Shown: positions 25,667-34,385, counted from the stretch's first letter. The stretch: 64,000 nucleotides of DNA from Pontibacter oryzae (GCF_003576375.1 NZ_QWGE01000001.1:620001-684000), one strand, 5' to 3'. Notes: generated by a model not told the origin, from the sequence alone. A program made the numbers and translations.

Positions 25667-26938
25667 ATGATAAAAGCCAACGACCCAACGCTGCACTCCT
25701 GGATTGAAATAGATACCCACAGCGATTTCCCGATCCAAAACCTGCCCTTTGGCATTTTCACCACCCCGGACCGTGACCCACGCGTAGGTGTTGCCATCGG
25801 AAAGTATATCCTGGACTTGTGCGAGCTGGGCCGCCGCGATTTTTTCGAGTTGATAGACCTTGATCCAACCGTTTTCCATAAGCCATCCTTAAACGACTTT
25901 ATTGCCCTGGGCAGACCGGTTTGGCGCGCCGTAAGAAACCGCGTGTCCGAGCTGCTCCGCAACGACAACGAAGAGATCAGCGGGAACAGCGAGCTGATTA
26001 GGGCCGTGCTGGTGCTGCAAAGCGAGGCAGAAATGCTGCTCCCGGTGAAGGTTGGCAACTATACAGACTTTTACTCCAGCATTGAGCACGCCACCAATGT
26101 GGGCACCATGTTCCGGGATCCTAAAAATGCGCTGCTGCCAAACTGGAAACACATCCCGATCGGGTATCATGGCCGCGCCTCTTCCATTGTGGTGTCTGGC
26201 ACGCCTATTCATCGCCCTAAAGGCCAGACCAAAGCACCTGATGCCGAGGCCCCGACCTTTGGCCCTACTAAGCTCCTGGATTTTGAGCTGGAAGTAGCTT
26301 TTATTACCGGCAAGGAAACCAAGCTAGGGGAGAGCATCACTCCAAACGAGGCCAGCGATTATATTTTCGGGCTTGTGCTGTTCAACGATTGGTCGGCACG
26401 CGACATGCAAACCTGGGAATATGTGCCTTTGGGGCCATTTCTGGCGAAAAGCTTTGGCTCCTCCATATCTCCTTGGGTAGTAACCTTGGATGCCCTGGAG
26501 CCATTCCGCGTGAAAGGCCCCGAGCAAGACCCAAAGCCGTTGCCATACCTGGAGTTTACCGGCAACCATAACTACGACATCAACCTGGAAGTACTGCTCC
26601 AACCAGACAGTGGCTCGGAGAACAGCATCTGCCGCTCTAACTACAAATATATGTACTGGAACATGAGCCAGCAGCTCGCGCACCAGAGCAGCAACGGCTG
26701 TAACATTCAGGTCGGCGATATGTATGCTTCGGGCACCATCAGCGGGGCCGACAAAGGCTCTTACGGCTCTATGCTGGAGCTTACCTGGCGCGGCACCAAC
26801 CCTATCCAGCTTTCCGATGGCTCTGAGCGCAAGTTCATCAACGACGGCGACACCGTGATCATGCGCGGTTACAGCGAGCACCACGGCATCCGGATCGGCT
26901 TCGGTGAGGTTAATACAACGGTTTTACCGGCAGTGTAA
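25667..26938 (+). CDS. fahA: Fumarylacetoacetase
   Basis: This 423-residue enzyme carries out the last step of tyrosine degradation, hydrolysing fumarylacetoacetate to fumarate and acetoacetate. It has an N-terminal SH3-like domain starting with 'NLPFGIF' and the FAH catalytic domain: 'GNYTDFYSSIEHATNVG' (metal-binding Asp and general-base His), 'LDFELEVAFITG' (two metal-binding Glu), and 'FNDWSARDMQTWEYVPLGPFLAKSF' seen as two consecutive blocks. Length is that of the full eukaryote-like enzyme. The flavin-reductase-family gene downstream may belong to the same pathway region. Confidence 0.96.
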   Translation: MIKANDPTLHSWIEIDTHSDFPIQNLPFGIFTTPDRDPRVGVAIGKYILDLCELGRRDFFELIDLDPTVFHKPSLNDFIALGRPVWRAVRNRVSELLRNDNEEISGNSELIRAVLVLQSEAEMLLPVKVGNYTDFYSSIEHATNVGTMFRDPKNALLPNWKHIPIGYHGRASSIVVSGTPIHRPKGQTKAPDAEAPTFGPTKLLDFELEVAFITGKETKLGESITPNEASDYIFGLVLFNDWSARDMQTWEYVPLGPFLAKSFGSSISPWVVTLDALEPFRVKGPEQDPKPLPYLEFTGNHNYDINLEVLLQPDSGSENSICRSNYKYMYWNMSQQLAHQSSNGCNIQVGDMYASGTISGADKGSYGSMLELTWRGTNPIQLSDGSERKFINDGDTVIMRGYSEHHGIRIGFGEVNTTVLPAV

Positions 26939-27006
26939 GGCTGGTTGCTAATTGATAATTGCTAATTGTTAGGACCATGCTAAATCATTTTTGTTGATTA
27001 ACCAAT

Positions 27007-27079
27007 TTAACTCTCTAACTTTTTAACTCTCAACCTCCCAAACTCTCTAACTCCTAAACTCTCTAACTCCCAAACTCCC
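27007..27079 (+). repeat. CTAACT-type pyrimidine-rich repeat (copy 2)
   Basis: Tandem units such as CTCTCTAACTCCTAAACT and CTCAACCTCCCAAACT fill the gap right up to the start codon of the flavin-reductase gene. The ribosome-binding region is therefore entirely repeat-derived. Confidence 0.78.
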
Positions 27080-27973
27080 ATGCCTACCATAGACCCACAG
27101 GACGTAAAAACAGCGGAAGTACACGCCTTGCTTTTGGGAGCCATTGCGCCGCGCCCCATAGCCTTTGCCAGTACCACCGATGCGCAAGGAAACGTAAACC
27201 TGAGCCCGTTCAGTTTTTTTAACGTGTTCAGTGCCAAGCCCCCCATACTTGTGTTTTCACCGGCCCGGCGCGTGCGCGATAATACCTCAAAACATACTTT
27301 GGAAAACGTGCTGGAGACACGCGAAGTGGTCATCAACATTGCCAACTACGACCTTGTGGAGCAGATGTCGCTGGCCAGCACAGAGTATGATCATGGCATA
27401 AATGAGTTTGTGAAGGCTGGCTTAACCCCGGAGGCATCAGTATTGGTGAAGCCACCACGCGTACTGGAGGCACCGGTTGCTTTTGAGTGCAAAGTGAATG
27501 ACGTGATCAGTTTGGGTCCTGAAGGAGGCGCAGGCAATTTAGTTATCTGCGAGGTTTTGCTGATACATGTAAAGGATGAGATTTTGGATGAGACAGGCAA
27601 GATCGATCCTTTTAAGTTGGATGCGGTGGCACGCATGGGCGGCGACTACTACCTCCGTGCAAACGGCGACTGCATTTTTGAGCTGCCAAAGCCTATCCGT
27701 AACAAAGGAATCGGCATCGATCAACTGCCTGATTTTATCAGAAACAGCGAGATCCTGACGGGTAATAACCTGGCCAGGCTAGGCAACACAGAATCCATAC
27801 CTTCTGCTTCAGAGGTTGAAGGGTTTAAGGCTAATCCTATAGTGAGCTATACTCTCAACAAGTATAAAGCCGACACAGAAAAGCTAAAACAGGAGCTTCA
27901 GCAACTCGGTAAAAAGCTGCTGGAAGATAACCAGGTGCAAGAAGCCTGGAAGGTGCTTTTGCTGAGTAAATAA
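27080..27973 (+). CDS. Flavin reductase-family (FMN-binding split-barrel) protein
   Basis: This 297-residue protein has an N-terminal flavin-binding split barrel with 'GAIAPRPIAFASTTD', 'NLSPFSFFNVFSAKPPILVF' (in two blocks) and 'DTxxN'-like loops; such proteins bind FMN and often reduce flavin with NAD(P)H or act as flavoredoxins. The C-terminal 100 residues are helical. It follows fumarylacetoacetase on the same strand, which suggests but does not prove a link to aromatic amino acid degradation. Confidence 0.87.
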   Translation: MPTIDPQDVKTAEVHALLLGAIAPRPIAFASTTDAQGNVNLSPFSFFNVFSAKPPILVFSPARRVRDNTSKHTLENVLETREVVINIANYDLVEQMSLASTEYDHGINEFVKAGLTPEASVLVKPPRVLEAPVAFECKVNDVISLGPEGGAGNLVICEVLLIHVKDEILDETGKIDPFKLDAVARMGGDYYLRANGDCIFELPKPIRNKGIGIDQLPDFIRNSEILTGNNLARLGNTESIPSASEVEGFKANPIVSYTLNKYKADTEKLKQELQQLGKKLLEDNQVQEAWKVLLLSK

Positions 27974-28047
27974 AGTATGCCAACAGTAGGCTCTTAAACT
28001 AGAAAAAGCAGTTATCTTGCATTATTACTAATCGGAAAGTATAAAAC

Positions 28048-28086
28048 GAAGAAGGCCCCCAAAACTGCGGGCCTTCTTCATTTTAT
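28048..28086. terminator. Bidirectional terminator before the polysaccharide cluster
   Basis: GAAGAAGGCCC and GGGCCTTCTTC form an 11-bp stem around a 10-nt loop, with A-rich and T-rich flanks on both sides. It separates the plus-strand flavin-reductase gene from the minus-strand polysaccharide cluster. Confidence 0.85.
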
Positions 28087-28095
28087 ACTTCCTCG

Positions 28096-30027
28096 TTATG
28101 TCGTTTGGAGATCCAGCTCCTCGAACCGGGAGTTTTTGCTGATATACTCCGGTACGATCTGCTTCATCTTTCTGACAACCTGGAGCTCATCTTTTGTTTT
28201 ATTGAGCTTCACTAGTTCATCAATATCATTTACTACGATATCATAGCTATACTTTCTGACCTTTGAAATTTTGATCTTGCTATGATGCGTCGGGATGGTT
28301 TGCTCCTCTTCGTTAAGCAATTCTTCGTACAGTTTCTCACCCGGCCTTAAGCCAGTAAATGTAATCGGAATATCCACTTCCGGGACCAGCCCGGCCAGTT
28401 TGATCATCTTGCGGGCCAGGTCCACAATCCTCACAGGCTCACCCATATCAAAGATAAAGATCTCACCACCATTACCCATGGTTCCAGCTTCCAGTACCAG
28501 TTGCACGGCTTCTGGTATTGTCATAAAATATCGGGTAATGTCGGGGTGTGTTACGGTAAGCGGCCCGCCACGCTCAATCTGCTGCCTGAAACGCGGAATA
28601 ACTGAGCCGTTAGAGCCAAGCACGTTTCCGAAGCGTGTCGTGATAAACTTGGTCTGCGATACTTTGGTATATGGGTGTGTATTTCCGTTTACTTTGCCAT
28701 GGTGCAGGTTGTTGAGAGACTGTATATAAATCTCAGCGATACGCTTAGAAGTGCCCATGATATTGGTAGGGTTCACAGCCTTGTCCGTAGAGATCATCAC
28801 GAACTTCTCAACATCAAAGGTAAGCGAGAGGTCTGCTAAGTTGCGCGTTCCAATTACGTTGGTCATAATGGCCTCGCATGGGTTATTTTCCATCATCGGC
28901 ACATGTTTGTAGGCCGCTGCATGATACACTACTTCTGGGGCATAATCCTTAAACAAAGTATACATTCGGTTTGAGTTCGTAATATCACCGATAAAGATGG
29001 CCATGTTTGCCCCTGGAAAAGCTTCTTCCATCTCCAATTGCAACTCATGCAGCGGAGACTCCGCCTGGTCGCAAACTACCACCAAAGCCGGATTATAGCT
29101 TAGAACTTGCCGCACAATCTCGGAGCCAATAGAGCCTGCACCGCCAGTTACCAGCACACGCTTGCCTTTCAGGTCGCTACTGATGCGGTTGTTTTCTATC
29201 ACGATTGGTGGGCGTTGCAACAGGTCCTCGATGCGCAGGTCACGCATCTGGGTTAGGCTAAGCTGCCCCGACATCCATTGCTCGGTGGGAGGCACCGTGA
29301 GTACCTTAATACCAAGCTCCACGCATCTTTCAATAAACTCCTTCAGGTCATCCGTTTTCAGGTCATCTGCAAATACAATCAGTTTGTCTACCTTTTGCTT
29401 TTGCTGCAGCCTATCTAAATCACTGATGTGGTATACCCTTTTCTGGTGAATGTCTTTATCAGTCTTATTAGGATTCTCATCGATAAAGCCCACAATGGTA
29501 AAGCGGTTCATCTCGCTGGTTTCTAAGGCTTGCTTTAGCAGGATCGAATGGCCATTGGCGCCATAAATAAGCACACGCTCATGCTTTCCAGGGCCACCAC
29601 GCTTTAAGTATAAGAAAATAGCTTTCGCCCCCATTCTAATGAGCGTAAGCAGCGTAGCCGATACAAAAAAACTAATAAGCAGGACAAGATAGATATTTAC
29701 CGAATCAATTTTATGCACTGGAGAAACCCAGAAACCAACCAAGGCAGCATATACCATGCTTGTAACAAGCACGGCTGAGAAAATGCGGTAAATATCGTAG
29801 ATGCTGGAGTAGCGGATAAGCCCAGTGTGCACCCGCATGGAGTAAAAGGTAATAAGGGAAATTACCCCGAACAGCCCAATATAAACCAGAAAGTGCCCGC
29901 GCATAATCTCCTCGAACTCAAACTGTTTAATGATGAAGAAAGAGAGTGCAAAAGACCAACTCATCACCAGCTGATCCATAAGCAATACTATCCACTTCGG
30001 AAGGGACTTATTCAGAAAAATTTTCAT
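28096..30027 (-). CDS. pglF: Membrane-bound UDP-GlcNAc 4,6-dehydratase, PglF/WbpM-like
   Basis: This 643-residue protein has four N-terminal membrane helices (to about residue 135), a CoA-binding-like Rossmann domain (150-270) and a C-terminal extended-SDR domain with the NAD-binding 'TGGAGSIGSEIVRQ'. The active site shows 'MISTDKAVNPTNIMGTSKR': Met replaces the usual catalytic Tyr, giving the Ser-Met-Lys triad known for WbpM/PglF enzymes. It should convert UDP-GlcNAc to the 4-keto-6-deoxy sugar. Aminotransferase, acetyltransferase and phosphoglycosyltransferase genes upstream in the same direction complete a bacillosamine pathway. The gene symbol is by pathway analogy. Confidence 0.9.
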   Translation of the reverse strand: MKIFLNKSLPKWIVLLMDQLVMSWSFALSFFIIKQFEFEEIMRGHFLVYIGLFGVISLITFYSMRVHTGLIRYSSIYDIYRIFSAVLVTSMVYAALVGFWVSPVHKIDSVNIYLVLLISFFVSATLLTLIRMGAKAIFLYLKRGGPGKHERVLIYGANGHSILLKQALETSEMNRFTIVGFIDENPNKTDKDIHQKRVYHISDLDRLQQKQKVDKLIVFADDLKTDDLKEFIERCVELGIKVLTVPPTEQWMSGQLSLTQMRDLRIEDLLQRPPIVIENNRISSDLKGKRVLVTGGAGSIGSEIVRQVLSYNPALVVVCDQAESPLHELQLEMEEAFPGANMAIFIGDITNSNRMYTLFKDYAPEVVYHAAAYKHVPMMENNPCEAIMTNVIGTRNLADLSLTFDVEKFVMISTDKAVNPTNIMGTSKRIAEIYIQSLNNLHHGKVNGNTHPYTKVSQTKFITTRFGNVLGSNGSVIPRFRQQIERGGPLTVTHPDITRYFMTIPEAVQLVLEAGTMGNGGEIFIFDMGEPVRIVDLARKMIKLAGLVPEVDIPITFTGLRPGEKLYEELLNEEEQTIPTHHSKIKISKVRKYSYDIVVNDIDELVKLNKTKDELQVVRKMKQIVPEYISKNSRFEELDLQTT

Positions 30028-30358
30028 ACTATATTAATGCACAAAATTTGCACAGCCACCGCCTGCTTTACACAAACCAACAACATGCAAAAGCTGTTCT
30101 TTATTTAAACCTTTACCTATACGCAACTAAACCTTAATTGTAAAGATACTATTATTCTCCCAAAGGATATTAACTTCAAGGCCTCACATAAGCATCAGAA
30201 TGCATGCTTGGGTTTAACTGTTAAGTTAGAACGCAAGGGAAAAAGTTTAGTTTTGCTTGTCAAAAAACTCTGTATTTAATTATAGTTTTATACATTAAAT
30301 TAACACTATATTCAAGAGTTAATTTTTTAGACTAAGGCCAATGCTACTAATTACAGTG

Positions 30359-30366
30359 CAAAAGTA
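30359..30366 (-). promoter_or_regulatory. Candidate -7 box for pglF-like gene (TACTTTTG)
   Basis: On the minus strand TACTTTTG matches TAnnTTTG. It lies downstream (in transcription sense) of the terminator at 30424-30466, a sensible place for a new promoter. The -33 element is weak. Confidence 0.4.
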
Positions 30367-30423
30367 ATATTTAAATCTGACTATCCTTGCATGCGCTAAC
30401 AATCTGATAGTATTACTGTTCTA

Positions 30424-30466
30424 CAAAAAAACAATAGCCCCTAGAAAACTTTATTCCAGGGGCTAT
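30424..30466 (-). terminator. Terminator downstream of the pglE-like gene
   Basis: ATAGCCCCT and AGGGGCTAT pair around a 15-nt spacer; on the minus strand the hairpin is followed by TGTTTTTTTG. It should end transcription coming from the large polysaccharide unit. Confidence 0.75.
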
Positions 30467-30494
30467 ATGATTATTACAATGTTTAAACCTTGGC

Positions 30495-31634
30495 TTATAC
30501 TTGCTTGGGGTGCAATGCCTCAAGCATTCGTTTTTTTACTCTATCTAAGTCTGTATTTGTAAGATTGGAGCCCGAAGGCAGGCATAGACCATTCTCAAAC
30601 AAGCGTTCGCTGGTTCCATCGCCATAAAAAGGGGCGTCAGCAAAAACAGGCTGCAGGTGCATTGGCTTCCATAGCGGCCTTGATTCGATATTATCCTGCT
30701 CCAGGTGCAAACGCAGGGTTTCTCTATCTATCTCACCGCCCTCAATCATAACGGTGCTAAGCCATCTGTTAGAGTAGTAGTCTTCATTGGGCTCCTCAGC
30801 AAAACGCATGGAATCAACCCCGGCAAAGGTTTCCTTATAAAACTCATAATTGCTGCGGCGCTTTTCTACACGCTGCGGAAGCACCTCCATCTGTCCGCGG
30901 CCAATACCCGCGCAAATATTGCTCATGCGGTAGTTATAGCCAATATGCGAGTGCTGGTAATGCGGGGCGTTATCCCGGGCCTGCGTAGCCAGAAAACGCG
31001 ACTGCTTTATCCATTCCTCATTTTTAGAGATCAGAGCTCCTCCGCCTGATGTGGTAATGATTTTATTACCGTTAAAGGAAAGTATGCTCATGGCCCCAAA
31101 CGTACCCAGCTTCTGCCCTTTGTATGATGAGCCTAAGGCCTCCGCGGCGTCTTCTACGACAGGTATTTCATACTTGTCAGCGATGGCCATGATGCGGTCC
31201 ATCTGCGCGGGCATGCCATAAAGATGAACGACAATGATGGCTTTGGGCTTTTTGCCCAAAGCTAACCGGTCCTGAATAGCTGCCTCCAGGTGCTCCGGCG
31301 ACATGTTCCAGGTCTGCTCCTCGCTGTCTACAAACACCGGTGTAGCACCCTGGTAGGCAATGGGGTTGGCAGAGGCCGAGAAGGTCATTGTCTGACAAAT
31401 TACCTCGTCACCGGCCTTTACACCAAGTATGATTAAGGCCAAATGCAGGGCAGCCGTACCTGAGCTTAGCGCTGCCACATGTACATCCTCTCCTAAATAA
31501 GCGGCAATATCTTCTTCAAGACCATTTACGTGTGGGCCCAAAGGTGCAATCCAGTTGGTTTCGAAGGCCTCTTGCACGTATTTAAACTCGTTATCGCCCA
31601 TGTGTGGCGAAGAGAGCCATATTTTTTCGTTCAT
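30495..31634 (-). CDS. pglE: DegT/DnrJ-family sugar aminotransferase, PglE-like
   Basis: This 379-residue PLP enzyme has the DegT/DnrJ/EryC1 pattern: 'ALSSGTAALHLAL', 'VVEDAAEALGSSYKGQ' and the PLP lysine in 'LSFNGNKIITTSGGGALIS'. The start 'KIWLSSPHMGDNE' is characteristic of PglE-type enzymes that aminate C4 of UDP-4-keto-6-deoxy-GlcNAc. It starts one base after the stop of the acetyltransferase gene, so the two are translationally linked. Substrate assignment rests on the neighbouring dehydratase and acetyltransferase. Confidence 0.9.
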   Translation of the reverse strand: MNEKIWLSSPHMGDNEFKYVQEAFETNWIAPLGPHVNGLEEDIAAYLGEDVHVAALSSGTAALHLALIILGVKAGDEVICQTMTFSASANPIAYQGATPVFVDSEEQTWNMSPEHLEAAIQDRLALGKKPKAIIVVHLYGMPAQMDRIMAIADKYEIPVVEDAAEALGSSYKGQKLGTFGAMSILSFNGNKIITTSGGGALISKNEEWIKQSRFLATQARDNAPHYQHSHIGYNYRMSNICAGIGRGQMEVLPQRVEKRRSNYEFYKETFAGVDSMRFAEEPNEDYYSNRWLSTVMIEGGEIDRETLRLHLEQDNIESRPLWKPMHLQPVFADAPFYGDGTSERLFENGLCLPSGSNLTNTDLDRVKKRMLEALHPKQV

Positions 31635-31635
31635 A

Positions 31636-32232
31636 TTAACAATGTTTTATAATCTTTGATGGGTTGCCAACAGCTACTACTTTATCTGGCAAGTCGCGGA
31701 TAACAACTGCCCCGGCACCTACGGTACACCATTTCCCTATACGCACGCCCGGCACCACCACTGCTCCGGCGCCAATCCAACTGCCCTCGCCTACGTGCAC
31801 GTTACCGCATAGCACCGCGCCGGGCGAGATATGCGCGAAGTCACCGATCACGCAATCATGATCTACTTTAGCACTGGTATTTATAATGGCATGCTTGCCA
31901 ACTACGGCATCAGCTTGTAAGATAGCGCCCTGCATGACCACGGTTCCTTCTCCCACCCGCGCTGTTGGCGACAAGATAGCAGTTTTATCAACAGCAGTTC
32001 CGAAACGCACGTCAAGTTGTTGGGCAATTTTCTGCCTGATCTGGTTGTGGCCAATGCTAATGATGAATGGTTGCTCCAGCTTTTCACCTGGTTTATACTT
32101 TCCCAGCACGGGCAGCCCTGAGAGCTCCTTTAGCTCCGGGTTGTCATCAAACAGACCCTCAACAGCTACTCCTGCTCCTTGCAGGATATCGATAATCACT
32201 TTTGCATGCCCGCTGGCGCCGTAGAGATACAT
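31636..32232 (-). CDS. pglD: Sugar N-acetyltransferase, PglD/NeuD-like
   Basis: This 198-residue protein has an N-terminal Rossmann-like UDP-sugar-binding part ('YGASGHAKVIIDIL', 'FDDNPELKELSG') and a C-terminal left-handed beta-helix of hexapeptide repeats. 'KVDHDCVIGDFAHISPGA' holds the proposed catalytic His. PglD acetylates the 4-amino group of UDP-4-amino-6-deoxy-GlcNAc to give UDP-diNAc-bacillosamine. Its gene is directly followed by the aminotransferase gene, as expected for that pathway. Confidence 0.9.
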   Translation of the reverse strand: MYLYGASGHAKVIIDILQGAGVAVEGLFDDNPELKELSGLPVLGKYKPGEKLEQPFIISIGHNQIRQKIAQQLDVRFGTAVDKTAILSPTARVGEGTVVMQGAILQADAVVGKHAIINTSAKVDHDCVIGDFAHISPGAVLCGNVHVGEGSWIGAGAVVVPGVRIGKWCTVGAGAVVIRDLPDKVVAVGNPSKIIKHC

Positions 32233-32240
32233 GGGATGAG

Positions 32241-32270
32241 TTTGGAAGTTAGAAAGTTAAAAAGTTAGAG
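32241..32270 (-). repeat. CTAACT-type repeat, reverse orientation (copy 3)
   Basis: GGAAGTTAGAAAGTTAAAAAGTTAGAG is the reverse-complement form of the pyrimidine-rich repeat seen at 4191, 27007 and 56115. It lies 8 bp upstream of the pglD-like start, in the same relation to the gene as copy 2. Confidence 0.65.
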
Positions 32271-32288
32271 CGTTTAGATTATTCTGTA

Positions 32289-32310
32289 GGGACAGGTCGC
32301 CACCTGTCCG
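32289..32310. repeat. GGACAGGT palindrome (family B, copy 1)
   Basis: GGACAGGT and ACCTGTCC flank CGCC. The same core is at 32443-32462 and 55960-55979. Confidence 0.8.
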
Positions 32311-32344
32311 AATCGTTCCCTTGTCACTTCATACAATCATCTTC

Positions 32345-32410
32345 GCTGGTGCGAGCTTGTAGCTCGTACCTTACATCTTAACGAAGTACGAGCTACAAGC
32401 TCGCACCAGC
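32345..32410. repeat. 25-bp-arm palindrome (family A, copy 1)
   Basis: The arms GCTGGTGCGAGCTTGTAGCT... (32345-32369) and their perfect complement (32386-32410) flank a 16-nt loop. An identical pair of arms with another loop is at 55807-55872. It lies between two family B palindromes in the gap before the pglD-like gene. Confidence 0.9.
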
Positions 32411-32442
32411 GGAGGTATACTTTAAGTCACTGCCTTCTGCGC

Positions 32443-32462
32443 GGACAGGTCGCAACCTATCC
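32443..32462. repeat. GGACAGGT palindrome (family B, copy 2)
   Basis: GGACAGGTCGCAACCTATCC is a slightly decayed copy of the family B core, with two mismatches in the stem. Confidence 0.7.
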
Positions 32463-32483
32463 CTACTACATACGCACCTAAAG

Positions 32484-33101
32484 TTACTGCTTATTGCCCT
32501 GAAACTTAGGCATGGTTGCTACACCTTCAGCACTAATTCCTTCTGATTTAAAAATCTTGTAAATGGTGAGGAAGATGATTTTTAGATCCAGCCATGGCGA
32601 GAGGTTATCCACGTACCATACATCATACCTGAACTTCTCGCTCCAGCCAATGGCATTTCGGCCGTTTACCTGAGCCCAACCTGTTATGCCGGGGCGCACC
32701 TCGTGCCTGCGGCTTTGCACCGTATCATATAAAGGCAGGTACTCGACCAACAATGGCCGTGGGCCGATAAGCGACATGTCGCCTTTAATAACGTTCAGCA
32801 ACTGCGGAATTTCATCAAGCGAGGTTTTACGCACGAACTTCCCGACAGCTGTAAGGCGCACCTCATCCGGCAACAAATTGCCTTGCGCATCCCGTTGGTC
32901 GTTCATGGTTTTATACTTGATTACCCTGAATATCTTACCGCCTTTGCCCGGGCGTTGCTGCAGGAAAAACGGGCTGCCCTGGTTGGCAATATACAGCAAC
33001 ACCGTTACAACCAGGAAGACAGGGAACAGCAGCAAAAAAGCCACTAGGCTAAGTATAAAATCGAAAATGCGTTTAAGGAAATTACGGTATAGCCAGTTCA
33101 T
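32484..33101 (-). CDS. pglC: Phosphoglycosyltransferase (sugar transferase), PglC-like
   Basis: This 205-residue protein is a monotopic polyprenyl-phosphate phosphoglycosyltransferase. One N-terminal re-entrant hydrophobic helix (residues 10-35) is followed by the core '[15 protein letters not shown]', 'VIKYKTM', the catalytic Asp-Glu dyad in '[12 protein letters not shown]' and 'SLIGPRPLL'. It transfers a sugar phosphate from a UDP sugar to undecaprenyl phosphate, starting glycan assembly. With the bacillosamine genes beside it, UDP-diNAc-bacillosamine is the likely donor. It overlaps the upstream GT4 gene by 20 bp. Confidence 0.92.
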   Translation of the reverse strand: MNWLYRNFLKRIFDFILSLVAFLLLFPVFLVVTVLLYIANQGSPFFLQQRPGKGGKIFRVIKYKTMNDQRDAQGNLLPDEVRLTAVGKFVRKTSLDEIPQLLNVIKGDMSLIGPRPLLVEYLPLYDTVQSRRHEVRPGITGWAQVNGRNAIGWSEKFRYDVWYVDNLSPWLDLKIIFLTIYKIFKSEGISAEGVATMPKFQGNKQ

Positions 33102-34254
33102 GCTTGCTTAAATGTTCTTGGTACTCCTGATACAGCAATCCCCAGAAATGCTGCTGGTCGTAGCGATCAACGATCATACGGCGGGCGTTAGCTTGCAGAT
33201 GCGCATACAGTGCTTTATCTGCCAACAATTGCTCCATCGCCTCCTTCAGTTTTTCCATGTTTTTCGTAGGGATGATCAGGCCATTCTCCCCTTCCACTAT
33301 TATTTCGTTGCAGCCGTTAATATTCGTTACGATGCTTGGCAGATGGAAACACCCTGCCTGCATGGGCACGTTCGGGAAGCCCTCACGGTACGATGGGAAA
33401 GCCAGCGCCTGACTTATGGCCAGGTATGGCCGCACATCATTTTGATACCCCACAGAAAGTATGGCTGGGTTAGACTCAATTTCCTGAAGCGTTTCAGGTG
33501 GCAAAGGATCCAGATCCTGCTCCAAAGGCCCAACCAGCAGCAGCTTGGCCTGGCTATACTTTGTATGCAGTGCCTTGAAAGCATCAACCAGTTCTCGGAT
33601 GCCCTTATCTTTTACAAGCCGGCCAATAAATACAAATACAAAATCATCCGGCTGAATGCCTACGTTTTTTTTCAGTTGTACCAGCTTTTCGGGCTCCAGG
33701 GCTTCTGTAGCGAAGAATTCTGTGTTGATGCCGTTGCTGCTTCCGTTGCCTATAACTTTCACTTTAGCGGGCTCGCAGAAACCACTGCTAAGTATAAAAT
33801 CTTTTAAGACCGTCGAGTTCGGGTATACTTTGGTGGCGCAGGCATAGGTTAGCTTCTCCACGGCATTTAACACCACGCGTTTGGCGCCAGTTGCTTCCAT
33901 AAGGGGTAGTCCGGCCACCGTGTGCAGGCGAACCGGAACACCGGCTAGTTTTCCGCCAAGCATCCCAATAATGCCCGCCTTCGGAGTATGCGAATGTATG
34001 ATCTCCGGTCTATGCTGCTTGCAAAGTTTGTAAAAAGCCCACAAAGATTTCAGATCCTGCAGCGGCGTTACCTTTCGGGTCATTGGCACCAGCACGTGCG
34101 CACATGCTTGCTCTTCTATCACAGCTTTCTTTTCCGGACCATCCGCTGAAATCATGATCGGCTCAAAGCCACGGGAGCGCATATAGGGCAGCTGCCCCGT
34201 AATTAGCTTCTGCAGAGAAAGCGGTACTGTTGTTATGCGGAAAAGTTTTGCCAT
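33082..34254 (-). CDS. Family 4 glycosyltransferase
   Basis: This 390-residue GT-B enzyme has the C-terminal donor-binding pattern of GT4: '[18 protein letters not shown]', 'LLLVGPLE' and '[14 protein letters not shown]'. In the usual E-x7-E motif the second Glu is Gln here. The gene overlaps the phosphoglycosyltransferase start by 20 bp, so it probably adds the second sugar to the lipid-linked first sugar, as PglA does. Donor and linkage are unknown. Confidence 0.88.
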   Translation of the reverse strand: MAKLFRITTVPLSLQKLITGQLPYMRSRGFEPIMISADGPEKKAVIEEQACAHVLVPMTRKVTPLQDLKSLWAFYKLCKQHRPEIIHSHTPKAGIIGMLGGKLAGVPVRLHTVAGLPLMEATGAKRVVLNAVEKLTYACATKVYPNSTVLKDFILSSGFCEPAKVKVIGNGSSNGINTEFFATEALEPEKLVQLKKNVGIQPDDFVFVFIGRLVKDKGIRELVDAFKALHTKYSQAKLLLVGPLEQDLDPLPPETLQEIESNPAILSVGYQNDVRPYLAISQALAFPSYREGFPNVPMQAGCFHLPSIVTNINGCNEIIVEGENGLIIPTKNMEKLKEAMEQLLADKALYAHLQANARRMIVDRYDQQHFWGLLYQEYQEHLSKHELAIP

Positions 34255-34258
34255 AATT

Positions 34259-34382
34259 ACCCCACCCCGGCCCTCCCCTAAGAATAGGGGAGGGTGGAGA
34301 AATTTAAGTTTTTACAAAGTTAATGATAAAGCAACAGGTTAAAAATTCTCCTCCTTAGACAAGGAGGAGTAGGTGTGGTTGG
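34259..34382. repeat. CCTCCCCT hairpins (family C, copies 1 and 2)
   Basis: CCCTCCCCTA/TAGGGGAGGG around AGAA (34271-34294) is preceded by ACCCCACCCCGG. A second hairpin, CTCCTCCTT/AAGGAGGAG, lies at 34348-34369. Related elements occur at 37590-37628 and 37733-37770. The pair fills the gap between two cluster genes. Confidence 0.8.
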
Positions 34383-34385
34383 CTA

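Larger units (their letters stand above)
30028..30494. other. Intergenic region with leader and terminator
   Basis: This 467-bp AT-rich gap separates the 4,6-dehydratase gene from the aminotransferase gene, both on the minus strand. It contains the terminator of the upstream unit and a candidate promoter, leaving a leader of about 330 nt before the dehydratase start. No open frame of note and no known antiterminator site (ops/JUMPstart core GGCGGTAG) was seen. Confidence 0.6.
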
